A stretch of DNA of 64,000 nucleotides from Turritopsis dohrnii (lineage: Eukaryota; Cnidaria; Hydrozoa; Anthoathecata; Oceaniidae). Location of the stretch: contig BQMF02000589.1 of assembly GCA_027922465.2 (NCBI GenBank), forward strand, positions 62,001 through 126,000, in the 5' to 3' direction. Of the stretch, positions 1 to 11,232 are shown in pieces. Positions within the stretch are counted from its first letter, which is position 1. The number at the start of each line of letters is the position of its first letter. The notes under the pieces are model-generated. The model worked only from the letters and a program-made list of their open reading frames with translations, was not told the DNA's origin and searched no databases. Both the position numbers and the translations under genes were made by a program.

Positions 1-1030
1 GTTGCGGGCTTTGTTGAAAGCTTTTCTGTCGTGATCACTCGTTGATACACGTCTGCGGTTCGTTATCCATTTTCGGTGAGAAATCTTCTTCTTTCGTATA
101 GCTTCTCGAAGGGTTTTAGGTATTGGTATTTTTCCTTTCTTTTTCCATGCGATTTGTGTATCTAATTTCGGGATGAATTTATCTCGCAGAGCATGCATCG
201 TTTCCTTGAAAATTGACCAAGTGCTTTCAACATCTAAATGTATATTTTCTTGCATGAACTTTTCAGACCATGACGTAGACTCGAGGTACTCTTTCATTGC
301 GTGATATTCGCCCTTGTGGTAGGCATAGCGCTCTTGTGGCTTACCGTAATCCACATAACAGTTGTAAATAAAAGAAATGACGGAGTGGTCACTCTTTCCC
401 AGAGGTGCATGAAATTGTAGTTCGGAGATATGCATTTCCTCGTTCGTGAGCACTAAATCTAGTATAGATGGGTCGTCATTACCGCGAGTTCTGGTTGGCT
501 CTAAAACATGTTGTTGAAGATAGCTGTCATTGAGAGCTTCGAGGAACAGGGCTTCTTTACTTGTTTCATTCAGAGGTGTCGAACAGGATTCCCAATTAAT
601 ATTTTTATAGTTGAAGTCTCCAACAAAGCAAAAATGAGAGAAGTTCTGGCTTGTAACAGTCTTCATCAACAAATTCAATTTTTCATTGTTCTCTGCTGAC
701 GTATTGGTGGGACTTCTGTAAAAACAGCCGAAAAGCAATATATCGTAATTTTTCAGCTTCACCTCTAATAGACATGCTTCTTGGAAATCAATAGGTAGTG
801 AAAACTCAGAAATGCTGGAAACCATACTGGAAATGACGTAGATGGCGACACCCCTTCCAACTCGGTTCAATAGATTAGCTGAGTAAAGGCTGTAGTTGGG
901 AATTTGGTAATCGACTTCCGATCTCTCACTTCCGTTTTTCGGCTTTACCTCACAAACTGCTACGATATGGGGGCTGGTTCACTCTACAAGTTCTATAAGC
1001 TCGCTTTTCTTGGAAGTTGTCAGTTCATCT
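1..1030 (-). pseudogene. LINE ORF2, APE endonuclease domain (broken, runs off the window)
   Basis: Minus-strand translation reads as an apurinic-like endonuclease: VGRGVAIYV, LLFGCFYRSPT, FCFVGDFNYKNINW and LGKSDHSVISF, in the expected order. It then continues into the linker that precedes reverse transcriptase (DSTW-like and KAFNKARN segments near position 1). An in-frame TGA at 979-981 interrupts the N-terminal part. The domain order matches the plus-strand copy at 61.3-62.4 kb. The enzyme would nick target DNA for target-primed reverse transcription. Function is lost unless the stop is bypassed. Confidence 0.8.
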
Positions 1031-1327
1031 GCATTTGTATACAAAATCGAATTGGAGACTCTTGGTTAGACTTTGATTTTGACTTCGATTCTTCTTTCAA
1101 AGGTGATGTGTTGGCATCAGTAGCATCGTCTGTGATTGAGATTTGTTTTTGTGTGCGTGTTTGCTTTTCTGTTTCATGGTTAGGTACGTCTTTATCAATT
1201 TGTGTGCTATTCATTTTTTTGTTTCTTTTTGCAGCGGTAATTTTACTATTATTGTGTTTTGTGTTTCTTCTAATATTTTTCTTCTTAGTTTTACTACTTA
1301 TATTCTCAAGCGTAGTTTGGTTCGAAG

Positions 1328-2671
1328 TTAATTTTGAATTGGAGCTGGAAGGTTCCTCTTTCTGAACTTCTTCACCTGCAGCCCGTTTTTTGGCGTACCA
1401 CCGACTTTCCATTCAAAACGGGAGTCCTTCGGTTCTCTTTGGTTTAACTCTTTAGCCTTGATAACGTAGCTTTTGATCTGTTCCCTCTCAGTGATGGTGT
1501 AATCATCTGTCACGCTGATTCTTTTATATGGTTCTAAGCCTTTCAAATTAGACAAACAGCTTAAAATCTCATTCTTTGCAATTTCAGTATCAAGAACAAC
1601 CTTTAATGGCCTGGTCTTGCCATCCTCCTTCTTTCCAAGTCTGATGACAGATTTGACAGTAGCTGAAGAACAGATTGCATTAACAAAGTTAACAACAAAT
1701 TCTCTGTCGTGAGCTTTAGATGGTTTACTTTCTGTTTCTTGTTCCATGACGTTATGCATGATTAGGTTGCATGCCCTGTTTTTTCGTTCTCTTTCTTCAT
1801 CCAGTTCTTCTTTACGAGCTTGGAAAATGATTTTTCTCAGATCACTTACTTGATTAGTTTTCCGTACCTCTCTTGGACCATCTGCTTTACTCTGAGCATT
1901 AGGGCATTCAGAAATTTCCTGGCGAACTTTACTGAACTCTTCCTCTCCAGTAACAATGTCGGCATAGGTCTTTGTCACAACGTTCTCGATCTTTTGTTCA
2001 AGGATGTTGTTTTTGTCCAGGAGTTCTTGGCGTATAAGGTCCTCGAATTCTTTAAATCTTGTTTCTAGGGCGTTAATTACGGATTCCTTATCATCTCCAT
2101 CCTCTGCTTTCTTCAGGCTCTGGTGCAAGTTATCAATTTCGTTCTCTAGCTTCGCTTCCCGCTCGGCATGACGCTTGATTTTCCTCTCAGTCTTATTTAC
2201 TTCATCCTTCAGTCGTTTAATAGTGTCTTTGTGTTTTTTTAACACCTCGGATTCCTGTTTCATCAAACCAGTGTATCTGTTTCGTTCGTCGCGTAGACTA
2301 TCGTTGCGGCTTTTCGTCTCGTTATTTTCCAGGGTGATGTCGTGTAGTGCTTGTGTTAGTTGTTCTACTTCGATTGACTGGTCTAGATCATATCCTGACA
2401 TGAGTTCCAGAAATTCTTTACGTATATCGACGCAGCTGACACACGAATATCTTCGACCTTTCTTTGTGATGAAGCATTCTAGTTGGTAAATAGGAAGTTT
2501 CGTGCAACGATAATGTACACGGCGTTTGCAGTCGAAGCAGGCTAACGTATTCTGGGATAAATCACCAGCACAGTTCTTTTCCGAGCAGTTTTCACCATCG
2601 GAGCTGACTTCATCACCCTCCATAGTTCTTACGTTACTTCTTTGACAGGTGCTGAAATTTTTGTCTTCCAC
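1328..2671 (-). CDS. LINE ORF1 protein: PHD-like zinc finger plus coiled coil
   Basis: 447 residues, open throughout. Residues about 30-80 hold a Cys/His cluster (ACFDCKRRVHYRC and CVSCV) typical of the PHD finger of CR1/L2-type ORF1 proteins. Residues about 85-260 are charged and heptad-rich, giving a long coiled coil. Residues about 290-430 resemble the RNA-binding/C-terminal part of LINE ORF1 (LIMHNVMEQE, VIRLGKKEDGK). Such proteins bind the element RNA and assemble the retrotransposition particle. The next ORF starts just downstream on the same strand, with a 130-codon open frame (1020-1412) overlapping the ORF1 end. The start at 2671 is the first ATG before the Cys cluster. Intact ORF1 beside a broken ORF2 suggests a fairly young but inactive copy. 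Confidence 0.85.
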   Translation of the reverse strand: MEDKNFSTCQRSNVRTMEGDEVSSDGENCSEKNCAGDLSQNTLACFDCKRRVHYRCTKLPIYQLECFITKKGRRYSCVSCVDIRKEFLELMSGYDLDQSIEVEQLTQALHDITLENNETKSRNDSLRDERNRYTGLMKQESEVLKKHKDTIKRLKDEVNKTERKIKRHAEREAKLENEIDNLHQSLKKAEDGDDKESVINALETRFKEFEDLIRQELLDKNNILEQKIENVVTKTYADIVTGEEEFSKVRQEISECPNAQSKADGPREVRKTNQVSDLRKIIFQARKEELDEERERKNRACNLIMHNVMEQETESKPSKAHDREFVVNFVNAICSSATVKSVIRLGKKEDGKTRPLKVVLDTEIAKNEILSCLSNLKGLEPYKRISVTDDYTITEREQIKSYVIKAKELNQREPKDSRFEWKVGGTPKNGLQVKKFRKRNLPAPIQN

Positions 2672-3217
2672 GCTGGATGTTATCAGCTAGATTAGTTACG
2701 GTTGATGGATGCACTGAGATATCGCAATAAAACTTATCGCAATTGAAACGTATTTGTTTTAGGTCTTTTTTGGTTTTTTTCACAGTGTTTTTCTAGAGCT
2801 CTTCAAACACGTCCGATGTATTTGACGTCAAATTAATTAAATGAATGCGCAGAAGAATATTTGAAAAGTATTTCGGTTGTATGAAGCACACATATACTTA
2901 AGTTGAAAACTACTTTCAATCTCAGCGATTGTCAATCTTTGCTTCGCCCTAATTTCTCCCTTATGTTAACAAAATGGCTATTCTAGTTATTCAGCATGTT
3001 TCTCTTCAGATTCGCTGTAATTTACGATATGTGTTTCCAGCATTTCATTAGCTTCTATAGGAACTAGATTATTCCAGTCTTTCCCCTGGTTTCCATTCGA
3101 ACAGTTAGGTTCGCTTTTATTTGAATCTAAAAGAAGGGGCTTGTTTTAATGAGAATCTAAATAAAACAAATGTAAAAGAAGGAGCAGCAAAGAACTAAAA
3201 TTTAATTCAAACCAGCA
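2672..3217. other. AT-rich interval, no gene seen
   Basis: Presumably the 5' untranslated end of LINE copy 1 (to about 2.7-2.8 kb), then AT-rich sequence. I see no convincing exon, repeat unit or RNA gene. Confidence 0.4.
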
Positions 3218-3481
3218 TTAAGTCAAAGTGTATGTACTAATCTCAATTATTTCAGCGTTGGCATTCATGACAACATCGTTGGCGCTGAAACCTTCGCCTT
3301 CTTCACCAAATAGGCCGTCGTCATTGGAATATGGCCACACATTTGTTATACGTTCAACTGGGCTTGGGGGCGTGTTGAAATCTCCACGAATGACTTTCGT
3401 TTCTTCACCATCACTATACATTTCGATGTGGTCGTCAATAAATTTAAGCACTTGTGTATCAGTTAACACTTCCTCATTCAT
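3218..3481 (-). CDS. Small acidic ORF of unknown function (possible first exon)
   Basis: 87 codons from an ATG at 3479-3481. The product is acidic (stretches such as EMYSDGEETK and NDDGLFGEEGEG) with no recognisable domain or signal peptide. It lies downstream, on the same strand, of the two-exon gene at 4222-5216 and the SF3 helicase block, and could be an exon of the same transcription unit or another transposon protein. Low certainty that it is a gene; the evidence is the open frame and its non-random composition only. Confidence 0.3.
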   Translation of the reverse strand: MNEEVLTDTQVLKFIDDHIEMYSDGEETKVIRGDFNTPPSPVERITNVWPYSNDDGLFGEEGEGFSANDVVMNANAEIIEISTYTLT

Positions 3482-4221
3482 GATGGTTTAACAGTAATGA
3501 AAAAGAAATGGAACGAGTCAAAGCCATAGTTTTAACTACCTGAAGAAACCAATTCCATCAAAACATATAACAACCCAAAGTGGACTTTTATTCCGGCTGC
3601 TACTAATGACTTCACACATGCAATCCAAAGAGACGTAACTGACGTATAACAAAAAAGAGGCAACCGTTGCTAATGGTTTCTTGACACTTCAAACTTCGAA
3701 ATCGAATGTCAAGTTGAACCATGACGTAGAGTGAACATAACCTGGGAAGCCCGTCCTTTTTACAAGAGTTTAACCAGAAGCCCGTCCTTTTATGAAGAAA
3801 TAAAAATATCGATCACAGCCTGGACACAACATTCAAGTTGAAACGGGGTGCAACTAAATTAGAAATTCTGTCAAAATGACGGACTACTGGACTTCCAGTG
3901 AAAACCTTCATAAAACCACGGGCTTCCATTGAATAAGACGTGCTTCCACAATATATGGCCATTTGTCAATTTCTGCGCTATCCTTAGTCATCTTGAAGGT
4001 GCTGTAATAAAATGCGCAACAATGAATACGTCACATAGCAATCCATACAGACGTGACCGACACGTAAGCAAAGAGAGGCTCGTCCTCAGAACGAGACTAA
4101 CGTTGCTAATTCTATTTAGGTGATATGTTTTCGAAGAAGGAGGTGAGGGATTTCATTGTGTTTTCTATCTGTTTTGAACCTTAAAATGTGGCTGTTTCTA
4201 AATAATGTAGAGGAGATGTTT

Positions 4222-5216
4222 TCATACATTTTTCAATTCTTCGAACTTTTCCGTTATTCTTATGTTACATTTTTGTCGCAGTTTTGTGATTTTTTCTGTA
4301 ACAGACGGATACTTTTGAAAGTATTTGAAAACGTCAAAGACGTTTCTATTTTCACCCTTGATGCACATCCACGCATCATATTTTGGGTCTGCTCCTCGAT
4401 AAAATCTGCCCATATGTTTGTCGTAACTTTGACAAAACCCCAAATATCTTCTTCCTGTTAAAGATTCTCCCGGTGACATATCCATTTCATTCAGAATAAC
4501 TCTTTTAGCCTTCCTGAGATACTCATCGCTGTTTACTTCAGATAATGAGAACTTCCTCCTGGACGGTATTGTCACGTCGTAGTTGTCGATTTCGCTTTCC
4601 GAACTTCTCAAAAGTCTTTCCTTCGTTTCGGAATCAATCTCGTTGGTTGAACTCACTAAAAAATGTTAAGAAAATAATTGCTAGGGAATTGAAGTGGTTA
4701 TTTTATTTTCATGATGGCTTGGTTGATATAATTACCTGTATTTTCTAGATGCGCGCTATGTTGTAACAAGTTGTCTTCGACTTGGCCTAAATTGTTGTTC
4801 AGTTATAAGTTCTTGTAATAAAAGATGAATAAATTTAAGCATTATTCAAGAAACAAATGTCTACAAACCATGGTGTTGTTGACAATCTTCTATCGTTGCA
4901 TCAGTTTCGCAACTTCTATCATTTATCTTGATTTCTATAAATTTTAACAACAAAATCTTTTTATCGGGTATTTTAGATGCCATTTTGTATACATGCCTTT
5001 GACACAAAGCATGGTTTCTTTCGAAACAGCTTTAGTATTTTTTGGCATCCATCCACTTGGGCCAGCTGATACAAAAGAGTTCGAACGCAGATTTTTATAC
5101 ATAACACATACAGCTTGAAAAAATCTTAAGCTCTTACAATTTGAAAATCCGTTACCTTCCGCGTCATCGGAGCTTTCGCTGTCGATTTGTCTTGCAGCAC
5201 GTCTTTTCTTAGCCAT
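4222..5216 (-). CDS. Two-exon gene of unknown function
   Basis: Exon 1 is 5216-5156, starting ATG and encoding a basic/acidic leader (MAKKRRAARQ). It ends at a GTAACG donor. Exon 2 is 4655-4222, preceded by a T-rich tract and AG. The donor leaves one base over; that base plus the first two bases of exon 2 restores the reading frame, so the splice is in phase and the two exons give about 163 residues ending at a stop. Exon 2 contains an aromatic/Gly-rich core (GRRYLGFCQSYDKHMGRFYRG) and a basic C-terminus. I do not recognise the family. It sits between the SF3 helicase gene and the acidic ORF, all on the same strand, so a shared mobile unit is possible (inference). Confidence 0.5.
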
Positions 5217-5269
5217 TTTTAGTCATTTGACTCTTATTAGAAATAATAATACTTCTATTATCACCGGTG

Positions 5270-7330
5270 ACTCACCAAAACATTTGAGCATTAAAAACTA
5301 CTGTTACAGTCACAAGAGAGAAAACTAAATACCACTTGCAATCGAAGTCATCATCCACCACTAGCGCCTTTTTTACTTCTATAGGGTACAGTTTTGAAAC
5401 GCTCATGCTAGCAATTTTTCGTTTTTGGCCAGCCGGAATGGCATTGAAACTTGTCTTGCTGACAAAATCACCGTGATCTCTACAACAAAACAAACCTAGT
5501 TAGAATTGTAACGACAGCATTTCATAAACCCGTTGACAGCCTTTTATACCTTTCATAAAAACGCTCTACTGTATCGACTAAGTTAATGTTGGAATTTATT
5601 TGGTTGACTGCCCAACACACGCACTCCATAGCATTATCGTGCATCCATTGCGGGGCTTCGCTGTTCATGTTCTGCAGCGATTTCGTGTTGAAAACCGAAA
5701 GGCGTCTTTCGACATTTTCTTGTTCGTCACCGAATGATGGAATTTTATTACATGTTATGTAGATTTTAGCATCGTTTTACATTACTCTCGGATTCTTGTG
5801 TTTAACCGATTGGGTGAAATACCCCCCCCCCCCCCCCCCCCCCTAACATAGGAAAATGATGATGAATGAAATAACTGTGACATAGCTAAACAGAAATAAA
5901 ATCTACAATCTAAGATCTAAAATCTACAGTTTACCTTGGAGGAAGACTTTTGCCATGTCACTTCCAAACATTTCCGACGACGATTCATCAATAAAAACTA
6001 GCTGCGTATCTTCCTTTATCATTGAAAACCCGAATGTTTTCTCCTTAGATACGCACGTAATTCTGTTACGTGCCATTAACTCGAACAAAACGTTCGACCA
6101 CGAACTCTTACCAGAATCTCTAGGGCCAATAACGACCAACTTTCTTGTTTTTAATGGCAATCGACCCAGCAAAAGGCATTGGTAGAACTTGTTTAAGAAG
6201 TTAACTCTCTCTGACACTTCTGGGAAAGAGTTAACGACTGATGTTGCAAAGAAGCCACCATCACCCATATTTCTGGTAGAAAATGGAAAAAAGAGCGTGG
6301 TGATACAACTCCAAGGTGGACATCTTTGAGCAAGGGCGTTTTGACGAACTGTCTGCTCGATAATTTAAAGCACTTCCCGTCTTGTATTTCAATTAAATGT
6401 TCGCCAAACGAGATTTGCGATATTACCTGAACAGTAATAAATACGGGTGGCTTTATATGAGGATGAAAAGGAGAATTTCATTTGATTTATGTGTTATGGA
6501 CATACCTCACAATAAACATTCTGAAGCATTTTATTGATAGTGGACCAAGACCTCACGATGTCCTCCTGTAACGCTGGTACAGCTAGCAACATATTCAAAT
6601 AATCTTCAGCAGAACACATATACTTGTATGCAAACTCAGCTAGACAAAATAAAAAGACTGTTAGGTATTGTCAGTTAAAGCCTTTGATGGCGTGCCAGTA
6701 AATAACGAAGTGACCTTTTTCGAAACGACAGTAAACGCCACCTCTGTACAGCGCATGATTTGACTCCTTGAGGCCACGCTCAATAGCTTTCAAGGGTCTT
6801 CCCAGAGTAGTCGTTGGCTGCTGCGTATCAAGAGCAACGGGACGGTTTTCTACTACTAATGATACCAAAAAGCCGTCGCATTTTTCATGCTTTCAAATAA
6901 ACTTAGTTCAACTACAACTAATCTACACGGATTCTTGTCAAACTCGAGAAAACATAGCTGCATCAAAAGATCCTCCTTCTGGGCATCATTTTTTGCTAAA
7001 CTGAGACAGTGTAGCACACTTTCCTTCATCAGGTTTGTTGCATAACTGCTTTTATGGTCCTATGAAAAGTCAAATATCAATTCTATTCAGCCACTTGTTA
7101 GTAAGAACACTAAGGAACAGCTAGAGCTATTATCAACTTATATACCTTCACTATTATTTTCATTTGCCTTTTAAGCACGTCTTTAAAGTCCTCGCCTTTT
7201 GCTTTTGGTCTAATCTAAAAGAAAACGTAATTTGAACTGACTGGCCGTCCTTAAAAATTAACTTAATATAAATAATAGTACTGATGTTACCTGTGAAATA
7301 TCAACATCAAAGTGCCTGTCATGTAAAATT
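5270..7330 (-). pseudogene. Intron-containing superfamily-3 helicase (parvovirus NS1/Rep-like), frameshifted
   Basis: Several minus-strand exons with GT/AG borders. Exons near 7330-7290, 7215-7147 and 7062-6671 encode an unrecognised N-terminal region, and 6652-6510 and 6431-6269 encode a middle part. The exon 6268-5937 carries Walker A (VVIGPRDSGKSS) and Walker B (TQLVFIDE). A later exon at about 5775-5555 has the SF3 motif C pattern (IYITCNK) followed by ERRLSVF, the expected arginine-finger region. An exon near 5490-5325 forms the C-terminus. The order A-B-C-Arg finger is diagnostic of SF3 helicases. Two single-base frame shifts are visible: in a T-run near 6870 and near 6270. So this copy looks decayed, unless small introns explain them. 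Host gene, endogenous viral or transposon origin cannot be told from sequence alone. Confidence 0.65.
5822..5843. repeat. Poly(C) homopolymer, 22 bases
   Basis: An uninterrupted C22 run (G22 on the minus strand) in the intron between the Walker B exon and the motif C exon of the SF3 helicase. Its length is prone to sequencing error. Confidence 0.95.
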
Positions 7331-7344
7331 TGAAATAACGTGGA

Positions 7345-7963
7345 CACGGTAACACAACAAGCAACAATAAAGTAACATTGTTATTTCTGCAATTGTCATG
7401 CGTTTTTTTCATTTGTGCTTGTTCCTGTTATGCAGGATACAAAAAACTGCACCCCAGGATTCTCTCCAATTGCCTTGTCAATGACAAGGCGCTTATTCGA
7501 AATCAATTGTTTCACTACTTAGAGGTCTTTATTCCAAGTAGTGCGAATACAGATAACTGTAAACTTAGAAATCACCTAAAGCAAATACAAAATGCAGCCT
7601 TGTATAATAACCCACAAACTGAGACCGGTCATGTAAATTTCAGCTATTGTATCAAAAGACATAACAAAATGTAAGATAGTGAATGTATGCATACCCCCGT
7701 CACAATATTTCGCATTAAAGAACATTCAAGTTTCCTGGAGTTTAATTGTTTTGCCGGTTGTGCCATCATATACACGGGAAGAGAACAGTTTCTTGTCAAC
7801 TAACTTATCCAATTTTGCGCACATCTAATTACACAGGCAAAAAGCGCCAAGAAGTGGTCGCGCGAAAATTGCAATTTTTCAATCATTTTGGTGCGCTAAA
7901 ATTTGATGTGCAGGAAATATTTCATGATCATTTCATGCGCGAAAATTAAATTGAAAAAACGTA
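7345..7963. other. No gene recognised
   Basis: AT-rich sequence with short open frames only (for example 7378-7674 on the plus strand), none with recognisable motifs. It ends exactly at the A of the A|T target of the first Helitron. Confidence 0.4.
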
Positions 7964-8635
7964 TCTATATATTAATAGCCGATTCTCTGTTTGTTTGTTT
8001 GTTTGTTTGTTTGTGCGTTTGTTTGTAAGTCACGCAAAATGGTAGATTGAGTTGTGAGAGTGATTATTTTATTTTATTTTGTGCGACGTCAGTGTGAAAC
8101 CATTGTATTGAGACCCTAATCGAATGCGACGTTTAGGGAAAATTATCTCGGTAACCAATAGGGATAACTGACGTTTTTTGGGGTCCGCAATGCAGGCGAT
8201 AGAGTGACAAAAAATTTGGGTCTAATTTTTTTGGGGGACGAGTCTATGACGTCATCAAAATTTTGATCGACGATATCTCCGAAACGGTTGATCGTAGGAA
8301 AACGATCCCATACATTTTTTTGATCAGTTTTTCGAGCTCTACAACATGGGCACACTTATCATTGCAAATTCCTTAATTTTATTTTTGGTGAACTCAAATT
8401 TAGGCCAAATTTTTTGGGGGACGGGTCTGTGACGTCATCAAAATGTTTGAACGAAGATATCTCTCTAACGGTTGATCATAGGAAAAAGATCCCATACATT
8501 TTTTTGATCAGTTTTTCGAGCTCTAAAACATGGGCACACTTATTATTGCCAAATCCTTAATTTTATTTTTCGTGAACCCAACGCAGACTGAAGGTGGACA
8601 TGGGCGGCGAGCGACACCGCCGCCTTGGCGGCTAG
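7964..8635 (+). mobile_element. Non-autonomous Helitron, family I, 672 bp
   Basis: The 5' end is TCTATATATTAATAGCC after a host A, and the 3' end is a GC hairpin plus CTAG (GCCGCCTTGGCGGCTAG) followed by T. These are the Helitron hallmarks: TC start, hairpin then CTRR end, insertion between A and T. The 5' terminus is followed by a (GTTT)n tract. The interior contains a tandem duplication of about 178 bp (roughly 8212-8389 and 8390-8568). No Rep/helicase coding is present. Confidence 0.85.
8212..8568 (+). repeat. Internal tandem duplication in the Helitron, about 178 bp x 2
   Basis: Both units contain the blocks GACGTCATCAAAAT, CGGTTGATC and CATACATTTTTTTGATCAG in the same order. The unit occurs once in the Helitrons at 23476-23969 and 58868-59102, so the duplication is private to this copy. 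Confidence 0.8.
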
Positions 8636-9521
8636 TCTATATATTAATAGCCGATTCTCTGTTTGTTTGTTTGTTTGTTTGTGCGTTTGTTTGTAAGTCA
8701 CGCAAAATGGTAGATTGAGTTGTGAGCGAAGTTATTCCTTTTTTTGTGTGCCACGTGAGTTCGAAGCAAATTACATTGCAACCCCAATCGAACGTGACTT
8801 TTTTGGCTTATGAACTAATAGGAATAACGTGTTGTTTTTATTATTATTGTTAGTTTTATATCCACGTTGACTTGGCTTTGAAAACAATACATCAACTAAA
8901 TACAAAGAAACTAACTGATTAAACATTTTGGACAAAAAGCATCAGTAGCAGAACGTGGCAGCATGTGCGGTTTACCAGTGTATCCTAACGTATCCTTGCC
9001 TGACTGTCTGAGACGGGTGAGCTTTTTTTCGAGCAATCAAAATGTTTAAAAACCGATAGGTAAAAAAAGAGTATCATGATACAAAATATTTTTTTTTTTG
9101 CTTTTGTCTTTTGTTTTAGTTGTCTTAATTTGTTTTAATCGATTTCTTTTAATCTATTTTAATGAAATCGAACGTTTTTTTTATTCACTTTATTCATTTA
9201 GCACGTGCCTTTTTTTCTCTCCTCCCGTGTGATCTTTTTAAGAAGAGAAACCATTTCCCCCTTACGTTTGATAGCACCCATGTTAGAGCGTGTAACTTTT
9301 TTAAAACAAAAGTTAATAAAAAGTTGAAGTTTACTCTCTATACGTTTTAAGTGTATTGTTACACTGATAAAAGATTGGGTTTACCAGAGGTTGTGACTTC
9401 GAATCTGCTTCTGGTTGAACACAAGTTGTACGAGCCGTTTATAAGGAAATTTGAAGTTTATTGATACAGTGATACAGAGCAGGTGGACATGGGCGGCGAG
9501 CGACGCCGCCTTGGCGGCTAG
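8636..9521 (+). mobile_element. Non-autonomous Helitron, family I, 886 bp
   Basis: Starts TCTATATATTAATAGCCG with no base between it and the CTAG of the preceding copy. It ends with the GC hairpin and CTAG at 9518-9521, followed at once by the next TC end. The interior differs from the 672-bp copy after the first 100 bp and is shared with 9522-10110 and, inverted, with 23094-24454. Non-coding. Confidence 0.85.
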
Positions 9522-10604
9522 TCAATATATTAATAGCCGATTCTCTGTCTGTCTGTCTGTTTGTTTGTAAGTCACGCAAAATGGTAGATTGAGTTGTGAG
9601 CGAAATTATTTCTTTTTTTGTGAGCGACGTGAGTTCGGAGCAAATACATTGCAATCCCAATCGAACGTGACTTTTTTTGGCTGATGAACGAATAGGAATA
9701 ACGTTTTGTTTTTATCATTATTGTTAGTTTTATATTCCACGTTGACTTGGCTTTGAAAACAGTACATCAACTAAATACAAAGAAACTGATTAAACATTTT
9801 GGACAAAAAGCAGCAGTGGCAGAACGTGGCAGCATATGTTCGGTTTGCCACTAACTCTTGCTTGACTGTCTGAGACGGGTGAACATTTTTTTTGAGCAAT
9901 CAAAATGTTTAAAAACTGATAGGTAAAAAAAGAGTATCTTATAAAAACAAACTGTTTTTTTTTTGGTTTTTTTTTTTGCTTTTCTTTTAATAAATTAATT
10001 TCTTCTTTTATTTGTTAAGCGTTCTGATCGAACGTTTTTTAATTCTCTTTATTCATTTAGCACGTGCCTTTTTTCTCTCCTCCTGTGTGATCTTTTTAAG
10101 AAGAGAAACGATGAGGCGGGACTGGACGTTTGCCGGGACGGGACGAAAAACGGGGTGATTTTATCCCGCCTTTACATGAGAAGTAGTTTTGCCGGGACGA
10201 GACAGCAATTTTACAATTTAATATTGTAAAAGGTTTCTCCCAAGAGCTTATAGAATGGCAATCGAACAATTTAGAAAAAAGAATTATCGCAGATGGTTTC
10301 TACTTGTGGTTGCTTTCGAACTAACTTCTGTATCTGTAATCTCCAACTGAATATAAGAACCAGTCAATTTTCAAACGTCCCGGGACAGTGTGTTTATATG
10401 ATGAAAAACGTCCCGCTTAAGCGGGATCCCGGTTTGAGAAAGCGAGATCTCGCCTAACCGGGACGGGACGTTTTTTGTCCTGGGATAGTTTTTTTCATAT
10501 AAACACGAGATAGATTTTTTATAAAAACTTCAATGGAGGCGGGATCCCGTTTTTCGTCCCGTCCCGGCAAACGTCCCGTCCCGCCTCTCATATAAACAGC
10601 CCCT
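9522..10604 (+). mobile_element. Helitron family I, 5' portion, interrupted by a MITE
   Basis: 5' end TCAATATATTAATAGCCG directly abuts the CTAG of the previous copy. The first about 590 bp parallel 8636-9250, up to AAGAGAAAC. There a GC-rich inverted-repeat element is inserted, after which the sequence resumes at CCCCTTAC. I cannot place its own 3' end; the matching CTAG may be displaced by the family II copies inserted downstream. Confidence 0.7.
10111..10598. mobile_element. GC-rich MITE, about 490 bp
   Basis: Terminal inverted repeats of about 50 bp built from the motif GGCGGGACGGGACGTTTGCC. The left arm reads from 10111 and the right arm ends near 10590 in CCCGCCTCTCATATAAAC. The interior has further CGGGACGGGACG copies in both directions, so the whole element can fold. 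It is inserted in a Helitron, as shown by the uninterrupted paralogous sequence near 9250. No coding capacity. Confidence 0.8.
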
Positions 10605-11232
10605 TACATTGGATGAGATGGGTAAGTAAAAACAAATAGTCTTTATGGTAGCAATGTTCTTACATTACTTGTAGTACTCTTTGTCAAAGTTATCATATGA
10701 TTAGATTTATTCGATAACTTTCAAATTAAAATTCATAGAACATTCGTTATGTGTTTCTGTAAAATCAAAATGTTGTTAGAGGGGGTTCTTGACATTGGAA
10801 AATTCACTAGTCAGGATAAACTGGCACGGGAAATCAAATGAAATAAAACCTGGATTCCAAAGTACTCCAATAGAATGTTTGGCATAGCAAAACTCGTACT
10901 TCTCTATCGAGCAAAAATTCCATGTTAGTGATGGGGATACATTAGGATTAATGCTATCCGTTTAAAACATAATGAATTTTTTTTTCCTTTTTTAAATTAT
11001 ACTACTAAAAACGGAAAAGTTAACAATAACAATTAGAACTCAAAAGAAACTTCCACTTCAATGTCAGTTAGAAAAAACACAATACAAAAATAAACTGAAC
11101 ACTAACTCACTGAAGTTTTTGTCTTCAAAAATAACTATGGCTTCGTTATTTATACTCTTATGATGTGTCACAGTGTTTCCATTTAAAGCATTTTCTCAAA
11201 CGGAGAATTCTGAACTAAAAAATGATATAGAA
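10604..11232. other. AT-rich interval, no gene seen
   Basis: No open frame or repeat of note; probably Helitron interior. It ends at the A preceding the next Helitron 5' end. Confidence 0.4.

Larger units (their letters stand above)
1..2700 (-). mobile_element. CR1/L2-like LINE, copy 1 (truncated by window edge)
   Basis: Non-LTR retrotransposon on the minus strand. An ORF1 (1328-2671) with a PHD-like cysteine cluster is followed by an APE-type endonuclease ORF2 that runs off the left edge of the window. The same family recurs at 60.6-63.4 kb on the plus strand; both copies share the ORF1 Cys/His pattern and endonuclease signatures such as SDHSVISF. CR1/L2-like assignment is inferred from the ORF1 architecture plus APE endonuclease. 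The reverse transcriptase catalytic core lies outside the window. Confidence 0.85.

Noticed and set aside
904..1365. Plus-strand membrane protein of 153 residues
   Set aside because: Phe/Leu-rich translation of the antisense of a Lys-rich LINE region. Antisense shadow.
1020..1412. 130-codon ORF between LINE ORF1 and ORF2
   Set aside because: Overlaps the ORF1 end in another frame and its composition is low-complexity Lys/Ser. At most an ORF2 leader.
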